Shown: one piece after another, positions 47,854 through 57,128 of the stretch
Numbering within the stretch: position 1 is the first letter of the stretch
Layout: every line of letters begins with the position of its first letter
Source of the DNA: Pseudomonas sp. Teo4
Lineage (GTDB): Bacteria; Pseudomonadota; Gammaproteobacteria; Pseudomonadales; Pseudomonadaceae
Direction: 5' to 3'
DNA: 64,000 bases
Assembly (NCBI RefSeq): GCF_034387475.1
Contig: NZ_JAXCIL010000001.1
Span: 1,674,001-1,738,000, forward strand
Made by a program: the position numbers and the translations under genes
The notes under the pieces: model-generated
Told to the model about the DNA's origin: nothing
Seen by the model: the letters and a program-made list of their open reading frames with translations, nothing else
Databases searched by the model: none

Positions 47854-48845
47854 AAGCGATCACCTTTGAAACCTTTGGCGGCCCTGAAGTACTCCAGGTG
47901 AGTGATGTGCCCGTGCCGGAAGCCCGCCCCGCCGACCTGTTGGTACGCGTCCACGCTGCCGGCGTCAACCGAGCTGATTTAACTCATCGTACCGGTGGCT
48001 ATGGACGCCCCAATTTCGGCGACTCGCTGATCATCGGCCTGGAAATATCGGGTGAGGTTATCGAGGTTGGCAGTGAGGTGTCAGGCTATCAAGTCGGCGA
48101 TCGCGTGATGGGGGTTGTGGGTGGCGGCGCCTATGCAGAAATCGCGCGTATCGATTACCGTATGGCGATGCCGATTCCTGCCGATCTCGACTACGTGCAT
48201 GCTGCAGCGATCCCGGAGGTCTTTGTGACCGCTCACGAGGCGATGATCCACCTGGCGAAGCTGAAGCCAGGCGAGTCGGTACTCATCCATGCCGCTGCTG
48301 GCGGCGTTGGTTCGGCAGCTGTGCAGCTTGCTTACGCCACAGGCGCCAAGGTCTTCGCCACCGCCGAGGTTGGAAAACTGTCCCGGGTGGAGAATCTGGG
48401 TGCTGATTTCAGCATCGATTACAAAACGCAGGACTTCGCCCAGGTCGTCGCGCAGCACACGGATGGGGAAGGCGTGGATGTCATTATCGACTTCGTCGGG
48501 GAGCCGTATTTCACCCATAACCTTCAGTCACTCGCCAAAGGAGGTCGCCTGGTACAGGTCGGCATCCTGGGTGGAGGCGGTGAAGTGAGCCTCAAGCTGG
48601 AAGACGTTCTTTACCGCCACTTGCAGATCATCGGCACGGTGATGAAGTCACGCACGCAGTCTGAAAAGCATGCGATGGTCAGGCGTTTTCGCGAACATTG
48701 GCTCGATCGTTTCGAGGGAGGAGGCAGTCTCGAGCCAGTGGTCGATAGCACCTTCCCATTGGCACGAGCCGCGGATGCTCATCGGAAAATGGAGGCATCA
48801 CTCAATGTCGGCAAGATCATTCTGACAATGCCGTCAGTCACCTGA
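47850..48845 (+). CDS. Zinc-free NAD(P)H:quinone oxidoreductase (MDR family)
   Basis: A 331-residue medium-chain dehydrogenase without the zinc ligands. The N-terminal MKAITFETFGGPEVLQVSDV and AGVNRADLTHRTGGY, and the cofactor motif HAAAGGVGSAAVQLAYATGAKVFATA, put it with PIG3/quinone oxidoreductases. The end of the operon is marked by a hairpin terminator 77 bp on. Together with the dehydrogenase and CMD protein it suggests oxidation of a cyclic or unsaturated carbonyl compound. Confidence 0.88.
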   Translation: MKAITFETFGGPEVLQVSDVPVPEARPADLLVRVHAAGVNRADLTHRTGGYGRPNFGDSLIIGLEISGEVIEVGSEVSGYQVGDRVMGVVGGGAYAEIARIDYRMAMPIPADLDYVHAAAIPEVFVTAHEAMIHLAKLKPGESVLIHAAAGGVGSAAVQLAYATGAKVFATAEVGKLSRVENLGADFSIDYKTQDFAQVVAQHTDGEGVDVIIDFVGEPYFTHNLQSLAKGGRLVQVGILGGGGEVSLKLEDVLYRHLQIIGTVMKSRTQSEKHAMVRRFREHWLDRFEGGGSLEPVVDSTFPLARAADAHRKMEASLNVGKIILTMPSVT

Positions 48846-48921
48846 TTCGGTTTCCTTCACTCAGCTTTCACGGAGGTTGGGAGACTCTGCAGCCATCCCT
48901 ACGTGTGATAGAAGCTCCATT

Positions 48922-48946
48922 GCCCGCCGCAGCGGGCTTTCTTTTG
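48922..48946 (+). terminator. Intrinsic terminator of the dehydrogenase operon
   Basis: GCCCGC (48922-48927) and GCGGGC (48932-48937) pair around a 4-base loop, followed by TTTCTTTTG. Confidence 0.8.
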
Positions 48947-49017
48947 TCCGCAGGCTCTACCTGTCTGATCTTACTTATCACATTGATGCACGCTTGAGCA
49001 GGTCGGCCGACACCGCC

Positions 49018-50211
49018 CTACATGAGTACCACGCCCCGCCTGTGACTCGTGACGACACTAAGTGCGGTTGCAATGAGCAAGAACACGGCACTCGCAATGA
49101 AGGTAGCCTGATAACCCATCCCGTCGTACAGAACCCCGCCTGCAGTTGCACCAGCAGTAATCGCCAGCTGAATTGCCGCGACCATCAATCCTCCACCGGC
49201 TTCTGCATTGTGCGGCAACGCTTTGGCCAACCAGGTGAACCACCCAACAGGTGCACAAGTCGCGACCAGCCCCCACAGCCCTAGAAGTGCGGCCACTGGA
49301 ACGACCCAGCTACCAACCGAGATGACGGCAAATGCGATAGCGGTCATGATCAAAGGTATCCCCACCAAAAGCCGGTTCAGGTTTCGGCTAACGAAAGAGC
49401 CGACCAACATGGTGCCTAGTAACCCTGCGGCACCGATGATCAACAGCAGAAGCGAGAGCGTGGGCACATCGACATGCGTGACCGTTTCAAGGAAGGGTCG
49501 CAGGTATGTAAAGAGTGTGAACTGACCCATGAAGAGGAAAGCAACTGCAGCCATGCCGAGAGCGACTTTGCTGTCTCCCAGCAAACGCAACGAGCCGGTG
49601 GCCGATACTTGAGTCCGCTCACTTGGCATGGCCGGCAGTGTGAGTGCTTGCCAGATCAACGCCAATGCGGCCAATGGCACGACGCAAAAAAATGCCCCTC
49701 TCCAGCCAATCATGCCGCCCAGGTAGCTTCCAACAGGCGCCGCAATTGCCGTAGCCAACGCAGTACCGCCTTGCATAACGGCAATGGCCTTCGGAACGAG
49801 CGTTTCAGGTGCGATGCGCATCATTACTGCAGTGGACATCGACCAGTAACCACCAATGGCAACCCCAAGTACGGCGCGCCCTACCATCAAGGTGAGGTAG
49901 TTCGGAGCAAAGGCCACCATCCCACCCGAAACCAGCATGAGCACCGTTGTGGCCAGCAGGACAGGCTTGCGGTCGATCCCCTGAGTCATGGTGGCCAGCA
50001 ATAGGCTGGTGATTACAGCAAAGAATCCCGAGATGGAAATGGCCTGTCCGGCCTGGCCCTCAGTCAGAGACAAGTCGGATGCAATCGGCGTGAGCAAGCT
50101 CACCGGGAGGAACTCAGACGCCACTAAAGCGAATGCACAGAGTGACATCGCCAGAACAGCGCTCCAGACCTGACGACTTGAGTGTTGAAGGGATATTGCC
50201 GGGCTGCTCAT
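49018..50211 (-). CDS. MFS exporter, AraJ/YdhP-like
   Basis: A 397-residue MFS protein with 12 helices. It starts MSSPAISLQHSSRQVWSAVL and has motif A in ITSLLLATMTQGIDRKPVLL and motif C-like MQGGTALATAIAAPVGSYLGG. This places it near arabinose/drug exporters of the DHA1 type. Start 50211 was chosen over the GTG at 50244. It lies 82 bp downstream of the alpha/beta hydrolase gene on the same strand. Confidence 0.82.
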   Translation of the reverse strand: MSSPAISLQHSSRQVWSAVLAMSLCAFALVASEFLPVSLLTPIASDLSLTEGQAGQAISISGFFAVITSLLLATMTQGIDRKPVLLATTVLMLVSGGMVAFAPNYLTLMVGRAVLGVAIGGYWSMSTAVMMRIAPETLVPKAIAVMQGGTALATAIAAPVGSYLGGMIGWRGAFFCVVPLAALALIWQALTLPAMPSERTQVSATGSLRLLGDSKVALGMAAVAFLFMGQFTLFTYLRPFLETVTHVDVPTLSLLLLIIGAAGLLGTMLVGSFVSRNLNRLLVGIPLIMTAIAFAVISVGSWVVPVAALLGLWGLVATCAPVGWFTWLAKALPHNAEAGGGLMVAAIQLAITAGATAGGVLYDGMGYQATFIASAVFLLIATALSVVTSHRRGVVLM

Positions 50212-50293
50212 GGTGGTTCTCGTTGTACCGATTTCAAAAGACACGGATGCCCAAGCCCAACGTGCGGCAGCTGAGCCTGATAAACGACATCAA

Positions 50294-51322
50294 TTACTTG
50301 AGGTTTTCGCGGAAGAAAGTCGTCAGCTTGCTGAAGGGGATCAGCTCGACGCGGTCGTACAGATCCACATGGCCAGCACCTGGGACGATCACCAGTTCCT
50401 TGGGTTCACCGGCAAGGCGATAGGCCTCTTCGCTGAACTCACGGGAATGAGCGTCTTCCCCGGCGATGAACAGCATGGGGCGTGGCGAGATCGTCTCGAT
50501 GTCATTGAACGGATAGAAGTTCATGAACCTGACATTGCTGGTCAGGGTGGGGTGCGTGGTCAGAAGCGGCGACGACCCTTTGGGGGTGAACTCACCACGT
50601 GGTGTGCGGTAGAAGTCGTAAAACTCCCGCTCGATGGCATTAGAGCTATCCGTCAACTGATCAACCGTGCCACTGGTGTATTGGGTTTCACCACCTGAAA
50701 ACTCGACATCACGCTGGGCAACTGCTGCGGCGATAGCCTGCTTGCGCTGCTCGACTGTGACAGCATGCTTGAGCCCATTGCGATTCGCGGCGCCCATGTC
50801 GTACATGCTGACTGTGGCAATCGCTTTCATGCGTGGATCGATTTTCGCCGCACTGATGGCAAAGCTGCCGCTGCCGCAGATACCCAGCACGCCAATACGG
50901 TTGCGATCAACGAAACCTTTGGCACCGAGATAGTCGACCGCTGCACTGAAGTCTTCGGCATAGATGTCCGGCGATACCAGGTTACGCGGGCGGCCCTCGC
51001 TTTCCCCCCAGAACGACAGATCAATGGCCAAGGTGATAAAGCCCTGCTCCGCCAGCTTCTGCGCGTAGAGATTCGAGCTTTGCTCTTTGACCGCTCCCAT
51101 GGGGTGGCCGACGATGATGGCGGGATATCGAGTGTTGGGGCTCATGTTTTTGGGAACGAACAGGTTGCCGACCGTGTTCATCTGAAACTGGTTTTTGAAG
51201 GAAACCCGTTCGAGTGAAACCTGTTCACTCTTGTAGAAATTGTTGGCCCCATGGGACATGTCAGCGGCTCCCGCAGTGAGTGAGCTGGCCATCAAGGCAA
51301 ACGCTACGAACAAAGATTTCAT
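50294..51322 (-). CDS. Secreted alpha/beta hydrolase with Cys in the nucleophile elbow
   Basis: A 342-residue hydrolase with a signal peptide (MKSLFVAFALMASSLTAGAA). The nucleophile elbow reads LGICGSGSFA, where Cys replaces the usual Ser, as in dienelactone hydrolases. IIVGHPMGAVKEQ is the oxyanion region and VPGAGHVDLYD carries the catalytic His. The start ATG 51322 has AGGA eight bases upstream. It is divergent from an AraC regulator and upstream of the MFS exporter. Confidence 0.82.
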   Translation of the reverse strand: MKSLFVAFALMASSLTAGAADMSHGANNFYKSEQVSLERVSFKNQFQMNTVGNLFVPKNMSPNTRYPAIIVGHPMGAVKEQSSNLYAQKLAEQGFITLAIDLSFWGESEGRPRNLVSPDIYAEDFSAAVDYLGAKGFVDRNRIGVLGICGSGSFAISAAKIDPRMKAIATVSMYDMGAANRNGLKHAVTVEQRKQAIAAAVAQRDVEFSGGETQYTSGTVDQLTDSSNAIEREFYDFYRTPRGEFTPKGSSPLLTTHPTLTSNVRFMNFYPFNDIETISPRPMLFIAGEDAHSREFSEEAYRLAGEPKELVIVPGAGHVDLYDRVELIPFSKLTTFFRENLK

Positions 51323-51544
51323 GCACATATTCCTGTCTGCTCGAAATGGAAGTGGTACGAGAAGCCTTCGCAACTGAAAAGTCTGGCCATCTCGATTGCC
51401 ACCCATCTTCCTCGCGAAAACCGGTGCATCAGTAGAGCAAACGGGTAGTTTTCTTGCCTAAACATCCAGCTCTTCCCACCGGACATGGACAGATAACGCG
51501 ACGTGGAAGTAGTGTTCTCGCACACGATGATCGGAACCTTTGCC

Positions 51545-52492
51545 ATGACCATCACTGCACCAGAGAGCTCAAGCCCGCACCCAATGGCCACGCTATGCAG
51601 GGTCATCGGTGCCTACGCGCCCACTGCTGGAGATTTCTCGACAAACATTGCAGACCTGAGTGTCTACCGGCGCATCGCTCCAGCCCTGCCGATCACCTGC
51701 ATCGTCGAGCCGAGCATCGTGCTAGTCGTGCAAGGCGCCAAGGAAATGGTCATTGGCAGCGACGTTTTTCCCTACGACACCACCCGTTTCCTGGTCACCT
51801 CACTGAACATCCCCGCCAACTCGGCGGTGACGGTGGCCAGCGATGCAGCGCCCTGTCTTGGCTTGGTGTTCAAGCTTGACTTGCGCACGCTGGCGGAACT
51901 GATCGCGCAAGATGGGCGTCTTCCCGTAAGCGGACAGTCCTTCCACACCAGTGCTGGGGTTGGTGAACTGAGTCCAAAATTGTTGGAGAGCTTCGCCCGT
52001 CTGATTCAGCTGCTAGAAGAACCGGAGGCGATTCCCGTTCTCTGGCCGCTGATTCAGCGAGAGATCCACTATCGGTTGCTGTTGAGCGACCAGGCACCTC
52101 TGTTGCGCTATATCGCCTCCGTAGGCAGCAAGGGGCATCGAATTGCCAAGGCTATCGACTGGATGAAGCTGAATTACGCCGCGCCTTTACGAGTGGACGA
52201 GCTGGCCTCCCGGGTACAGATGGGGCTCTCCACCTTCCATCAGCATTTCCGCCAACTCACCGCCATGAGCCCGCTGCAGTACCAGAAGTGGCTGAGATTG
52301 AACGAGGCAAAAAGGTTGATGCTCAACGAGCACATGGATGCTGCGACTGCCGCCTTCAGGGTCGGCTATGAGAGCCCCTCGCAGTTCAGCCGCGAATATG
52401 GACGCCAGTTCGGCATTCCGCCCAAACGCGATATCGCGGAGCTGCGACTAAGTGCAGAAAGATCAGCTGCCACTACCCCTGGCATGCTCTGA
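51545..52492 (+). CDS. AraC-family regulator
   Basis: A 315-residue regulator. The N-terminal AraC cupin-like domain (PALPITCIVEPSIVLVVQGAKEMVIG) binds an unknown ligand. The C-terminal double helix-turn-helix is PLRVDELASRVQMGLSTFHQHFRQLTAMSPLQYQKWLRL plus the second helix at MDAATAAFRVGYESPSQFSREYGRQFG. Start 51545 has GGAA upstream; a GTG at 51503 and an ATG at 51527 are in frame. It likely controls the hydrolase-MFS pair. Confidence 0.88.
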   Translation: MTITAPESSSPHPMATLCRVIGAYAPTAGDFSTNIADLSVYRRIAPALPITCIVEPSIVLVVQGAKEMVIGSDVFPYDTTRFLVTSLNIPANSAVTVASDAAPCLGLVFKLDLRTLAELIAQDGRLPVSGQSFHTSAGVGELSPKLLESFARLIQLLEEPEAIPVLWPLIQREIHYRLLLSDQAPLLRYIASVGSKGHRIAKAIDWMKLNYAAPLRVDELASRVQMGLSTFHQHFRQLTAMSPLQYQKWLRLNEAKRLMLNEHMDAATAAFRVGYESPSQFSREYGRQFGIPPKRDIAELRLSAERSAATTPGML

Positions 52493-52874
52493 ACTTCAAC
52501 TCACATGAAGTCGACCAATCGGCAGAATTGATAACCCCAAAGGACTGGGTCAGGTACTCGGAACCAGTAACGTCCAGATTCAATTTTCCGAGCCCTGAGG
52601 AGCCGGAGACGAATCTGAGGTTGAACTGGTACGCCTCGCAAAGAGCGCCGCCAACGCTGGCGAGCCCGCCAGGGATCACGCAAGCATCCCTTTGACGTCA
52701 AAACGCCTGGAGCAGGCCCAAATGGTCCGGCATATCTCGCCACGCAGCACCCGAGCAGAGCACCCAGAGCACGCCATCAAGCATCAGACGGTCGCTTAAA
52801 GGTACCAACCTGTATCCGACACATGCTCATTCGTCTGTTGTATATTCGCCGATAACATCCATGACTGTGACCTT
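52493..52874. other. Gene-free 382 bp
   Basis: No supported gene. Fragments of open reading in both directions are short and unlike known families. The promoter for the diguanylate cyclase must be near its end. Confidence 0.35.
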
Positions 52875-53915
52875 ATGAGCCAATCAGAGAACCGTGCAAC
52901 CGTACTAGCGCGATTTCCAGAGGATTCCCGCGAGGCGGCAAACCTGCTCAAGCAAGCTGTACCACTAATGGTTCGTCACAACATTCCACCTAACCCCGTG
53001 CACTATGCGCTCTGGTACACCTACAGCAAGGGCCAGGATCCAGAGCTCATTCGCCGCCTGGATCACACTGTCGAAAATTTTGACAGTTTCCCACCTGATT
53101 CTGCTGCTCAGCTTTTCCGTGAATACATCATTCGCGATGAGCTGGAGGACGCGCGCGCGGGGCAGCAGCAAGCCATTGATCTGGTTGACGACATGGAGCG
53201 CGATGTCTCGCGCAGTGTGAAGGGAAGCCTCGATTTTCAGGAGAGCCTCGGGCACTGCCGGAGAAAGCTTGACGATCCGTTCAGCGAAAGGTTGCCAGAC
53301 ATTCTGAGCGAGTTGCAGCACAGCACTCAGCTTATGCAGGATCAGCAAGCACTGTTCCTCTCCCAGCTACGCACTGCCCAAAATGAAATCCAGAGCCTGA
53401 GAGACAAACTCGAGCGTGCACAACTGGCCGCGACTCAGGACAGCCTGACACAACTGCTCAATCGAAGCGCTTTCACGCGGATGCTAGAGCATGCCCTGAC
53501 CGACTCTCCGCAGCATCTCGCCCTCGTCATGCTGGATATTGATCACTTCAAGCAGTTCAACGATCAATACGGCCACCCACTGGGAGACCGGGTTCTCCAG
53601 CATGTCGGCCAGGTACTGCATAACGCACTGCCTCCTCAGGCCGTTGCGGCGCGCTATGGCGGTGAAGAGTTCTGCATCATTCTGCAGAAATGCACCGACA
53701 TCACTACCGCCCATACCTTCGCGGAGCAATTGCGGCTGAAAATCCAGAAGTTAAGAATCACCGTGCGTAACACCGACAAGGTACTCGATACAGTTACCGC
53801 ATCCTTTGGTGTTGCTTTTGCCGAGATGGGTGACACTCTGGAAAGCCTGCTGACTCGTGCCGATGACGCGCTTTACCAGGCCAAACGCAACGGGCGAAAC
53901 CAAGTCAATTGGTAG
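52875..53915 (+). CDS. Cytosolic diguanylate cyclase (GGDEF)
   Basis: A 346-residue c-di-GMP synthase. The C-terminal GGDEF domain (~185-346) has DSLTQLLNRSAF, MLDIDHFKQFNDQYGHPLGD and the active loop RYGGEEF. The RxxD inhibition site before that loop is absent (PPQAVAAR), so product feedback is probably missing. The N-terminal ~160 residues are helical and coiled-coil-like (ILSELQHSTQLMQDQQALFLSQLRTAQNEI). No membrane segment or signal peptide is seen, so it acts in the cytosol. The N-terminal signal is unknown. Confidence 0.9.
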   Translation: MSQSENRATVLARFPEDSREAANLLKQAVPLMVRHNIPPNPVHYALWYTYSKGQDPELIRRLDHTVENFDSFPPDSAAQLFREYIIRDELEDARAGQQQAIDLVDDMERDVSRSVKGSLDFQESLGHCRRKLDDPFSERLPDILSELQHSTQLMQDQQALFLSQLRTAQNEIQSLRDKLERAQLAATQDSLTQLLNRSAFTRMLEHALTDSPQHLALVMLDIDHFKQFNDQYGHPLGDRVLQHVGQVLHNALPPQAVAARYGGEEFCIILQKCTDITTAHTFAEQLRLKIQKLRITVRNTDKVLDTVTASFGVAFAEMGDTLESLLTRADDALYQAKRNGRNQVNW

Positions 53916-54234
53916 CCTGAAATGTCATTCGCAGTGCCATTGGCAGAGGTCAATGGCCTCGTGCTGGTTGAGTCATGAGGGCATTTATCGCACCCTGTTT
54001 ACTCCCTCCTGGGCCGAACAAAGCCTACTTCGCAGAGTACATCTTGCACGTACCCTGCTCCACCAGCATTGCCGACAAGGGAGAGCCAGAACGCCTGTTG
54101 GCCATGTCATTTATTTGAATTACGCTTGCAACCCAAGCAAAGCTTCTATTGCTCTCGACAGAGGCGTGGTTGCCGGGAACTGTAATGGCAACCACCGAGG
54201 GCACGGTGCTCAGTGCGTGAAGTGAGGCAGCCCC
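53916..54234. other. Gene-free 319 bp
   Basis: Nothing convincing in these bases. It lies between the convergent diguanylate cyclase and DUF3616 genes. No clear terminator hairpin with a T-run was found. Confidence 0.35.
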
Positions 54235-55133
54235 TCATGAACTGCCCGTGCAGGCACGTGGCAATTCGAACAGGTCCGCCAATACGCCGCTGCGCTTCAC
54301 CTTGCGCCCTTCTGCGGCAGCGTCGTACACCACCAGCAGCCCAGGTTCCTCTCCTTTCCCCGTCACCAACAGGGTCATGCCTTCGGCATGATCACTGCCG
54401 TCGCCGTATGGTATGTCCAGTACCCGCTGCAACTCGCTGGAAGGCACTAGCGCCTCGTCGTTGGGTGAGCAACCGCCGCGCCAGCGGAACACGCTCACGG
54501 GCCCATCCAGATCCAGGGTAGGCCCTGCAAGTATCAGTAGATCGCCACCCTGCACGCACAGCTCGCGGATACCCAGCCCGCCAAGCTGGAGAAAGTGCTT
54601 GCGGTAGCGCCGCGCGTTCGGCCCAATGGCCTTGAGGCTCAAAGAACGACCATCCTCCTTGACCGCCAGCTCCAGTACCACCGCCCAACCACGCAAAACT
54701 GGTCCACGCAGGCCGAGGAAGATTCGCCCATCCACCACGGCGAGGCCTTCGATGTCGAAGCCATTGTCCTTGCCCGGGATTGCCAGGAATGGTCCAAGAT
54801 GCTTGTCATTTCGCAGTGCTTCGGTCAGTTCGTCGCCCAGTTCGTTACCTTGCAGCCGTGCGGCATGCAGCATCTTGCCGTTCCGATTGACAGTTTTTTC
54901 CAGGCTGCACCCTTTGTCGTCGCCCATGGGAATGCGCGCCAACAGGTAGCGATTGCCGTCTCGACTGACCTTGGCCAGTTGCTTTCTGGCTTTGCCCTGT
55001 CCGTCCTTCAGTTTCGGGTTCTTGCGCTTGCGGCTGTGCGAGCCCACCAACCACAGGTATCCGCCATCTTGCCTTTGGCCAGGTCATTGAGATCGGTATC
55101 GAACTGCAACATTACGGATGACGACTTGCCCAT
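54235..55133 (-). pseudogene. DUF3616 gene with a one-base frameshift
   Basis: Reading minus from the ATG at 55133 (GAGG nine bases upstream) gives MGKSSSVMLQFDTDLNDLAKGK. A one-base gap near 55066-55071 is needed to continue into the second reading, GGYLWLVGSHSRKR, which runs to the stop at 54235. In-frame stop codons prevent reading without the shift. DUF3616 domains form beta-propeller-like proteins of unknown function, and the second part has DIEGLAVVDGRIFLGLRGPVL and DHAEGMTLLVTGKG. With the shift the total is about 300 residues. A sequencing error is the alternative. Confidence 0.6.
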
Positions 55134-55159
55134 GATCTATGGCCTCGATTGCCAGCCCC

Positions 55160-55264
55160 TTATGGAGATGCCTTCGCCACCAACCGCTCCAGGGTGTCCT
55201 GATCCAACTGACCAGTGTAGACGCTCTGCCCTGCCGCCTTGCGCCTGCGAAGCTCCGCCAACAC
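55160..55264 (-). CDS. Possible 34-residue ORF between two minus-strand genes
   Basis: A GTG right after AAGGAGC, 5 bp beyond the stop of the upstream gene, opens a 34-codon frame reading MLAELRRRKAAGQSVYTGQL to DTLERLVAKASP. The spacing from AAGGAG to the start is short (GTG) or 4 bases (TTG). It is too short for composition to decide, and I recognise no family. Confidence 0.3.
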   Translation of the reverse strand: MLAELRRRKAAGQSVYTGQLDQDTLERLVAKASP

Positions 55265-55269
55265 GCTCC

Positions 55270-56742
55270 TTATTGCTCCCAACCGCTGCTTGGACGGAAA
55301 AGACCACTGGCGCTATCGAAAACCTGTTTGCCAAGTGAGCCATTGCGCTGGGCCTCTTTCAATGCGCCCTGTAACGCAAGACACCGCTCCGGGTACTTAT
55401 CGGCCCCTATCTTGCAGAGCAGCTCAAGCTGGTCCTTGACCGCCCCCGCTCTGGCAAGCGCGTCTTTTACCTGCGGTTTGGTGCCCCGCCCCTGGTGGTG
55501 AATATCAGCGATAGCTGCGCAAATCAGATCCGAAGCGCCATTGAGGCCGTACCACAGGCTATAGGCATTGCGCATGCGTCGCATGAGGATCTGTGCTGCC
55601 AGATTCACCTGGAGGTGGTTGAATGCATCGTCGCTATTAGCCAGATGGACAAGACGGGCCGCCGCGTTCAGCTCGGCATCGTCCACTTTCGTGGCGTCGG
55701 CGTTCAGGTACTGCATGAAGTCCCTCAGGTTCAGCTCGCTCGGTCTGGCCGGGCGCGGATACTCGTTTTCCAGGTTCATGCGGTGCTCGCCCACCACTTT
55801 ATGCAACTTGCCATCCACGACCTTGAGCTCCGGAAACAGCGCCTGGAATCCAGGATGCTCGGCTGCCAGCCGACGTAGAAGCAAAATCAGATTGTCCCGC
55901 GGCGTGTGCGCCGCCATCTGGAAGAAGCCAAACGTGAAAGCCGCCCGATCGTAACTGTTCAAACGGTTGAAATATCCATCGCTTTCTCCGGCAGCAATAA
56001 TCCCCAGGATTGCCGCGACCGATCCGTACTCCTCGATATACTTGCCCGTTTCATAGCGCCGTCCGTAGACTTTTGAGGACGGCTGAGTCAGACCGCGCAA
56101 TCCGCCATACCGAGTTTCCCGTCCAAGGTAGAATTCCGCTTGGCCAGAATAGGTCACAAAATAATCGTTGCGGGTTTCGCTCACCGGGACCTTGCGCAGC
56201 GTGAAGGTTGCGCCAGCCGGCACTTGATGGGCTGCAGGCAACGGTGGTGCCAGCGCTAGCCCTTGCTCGATCTCAGGCGCCTCGGCCCCCGGAGGAAGGC
56301 TGCCAAAGTACAATGCCTGGTTGCCACCGTAGGTTGCCTTGAAACGATCGAGAAAGGCCGCCGGCTCCTGCTTGACAACCTTGTCCGCGACGTTGGAGTA
56401 GTTGTAGATGAATCCGTTGCTGAAGATTCCGACATGTTTCTTCGGTACGTTGCGCATGACATGTTTGCTGAAGTCGACATTCGCCCGATCAGTGACAAAC
56501 ACCAGGCACATCCCCTGAGGTTGATGGCCCCACGGACCCACTTGCGGACACCGTTCAAAAAGCTCCTGCACGCGCAGGCAGGCACCGCGCTGTTTACCGC
56601 GCATGTGATCACGACAGGTATATCCACTGTCGATGTTCAGTACGTGGCAGACAAAATGGGCACAGTGGTTGTCATCCGAGTCGGTGAAGCCATTGCGACA
56701 GAAATCAGAGATTGTCATGCCAAGCGTTGTTTCAAGCTTCAT
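55270..56742 (-). CDS. Putative two-domain peptidoglycan hydrolase (NlpC/P60-like plus lysozyme-like)
   Basis: A 490-residue protein. Start ATG 56742 follows GGGAG at 8 bases. The N-terminal ~125 residues look like a papain-fold peptidase: Cys27 in DNHCAHFVCHVLN and His103 in KKHVGIFSNGFIYNYS. After a Pro/Ala linker (~160-180), residues ~240-290 show GIIAAGESDGYFNR and FGFFQMAAHTPRDN, with Glu253 as a candidate catalytic acid of a lysozyme-like fold. There is no signal peptide. A cell-wall-directed toxin or effector is possible; neither function is demonstrated by the sequence alone. Confidence 0.6.
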   Translation of the reverse strand: MKLETTLGMTISDFCRNGFTDSDDNHCAHFVCHVLNIDSGYTCRDHMRGKQRGACLRVQELFERCPQVGPWGHQPQGMCLVFVTDRANVDFSKHVMRNVPKKHVGIFSNGFIYNYSNVADKVVKQEPAAFLDRFKATYGGNQALYFGSLPPGAEAPEIEQGLALAPPLPAAHQVPAGATFTLRKVPVSETRNDYFVTYSGQAEFYLGRETRYGGLRGLTQPSSKVYGRRYETGKYIEEYGSVAAILGIIAAGESDGYFNRLNSYDRAAFTFGFFQMAAHTPRDNLILLLRRLAAEHPGFQALFPELKVVDGKLHKVVGEHRMNLENEYPRPARPSELNLRDFMQYLNADATKVDDAELNAAARLVHLANSDDAFNHLQVNLAAQILMRRMRNAYSLWYGLNGASDLICAAIADIHHQGRGTKPQVKDALARAGAVKDQLELLCKIGADKYPERCLALQGALKEAQRNGSLGKQVFDSASGLFRPSSGWEQ

Positions 56743-57128
56743 GAAAAAATCTCCCGCTGATGAGTTTGACTGAACGAGTTGCGGGCGCGGATTTCGTGTT
56801 CGATCTTCAGCCGGACGATCATCCGCCGCCACGCACGGTGGCGGTCCAGCCAGGGGCAACACGAGACATCGGCATACCTCAGATCTGGTGTTTCTCGGCT
56901 CCTTCCCTGCTGCGATGCTGGCGACACGCGACAACCGAGGGCACTGCGGATGAGGTATTTAAGTAATGGCAGGTTACAATTACATGTGGGGAAAATAGCG
57001 TGGCGCTGGCACAGCCATTGGCGTCGACAAATGAGACAAGCGAATGTTCAGAAACTGCCACGGTGCAGGGAATGGATTTAATTCTGGCGCTCGACTGCCT
57101 GCACGTCTGCCACGTTTGATGCTCTATT
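56743..57128. other. Gene-free 386 bp
   Basis: No supported gene. It separates the racemase stop from the hydrolase start, both on the minus strand, so it must contain a terminator and a promoter. Neither was identified with confidence. Confidence 0.35.
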
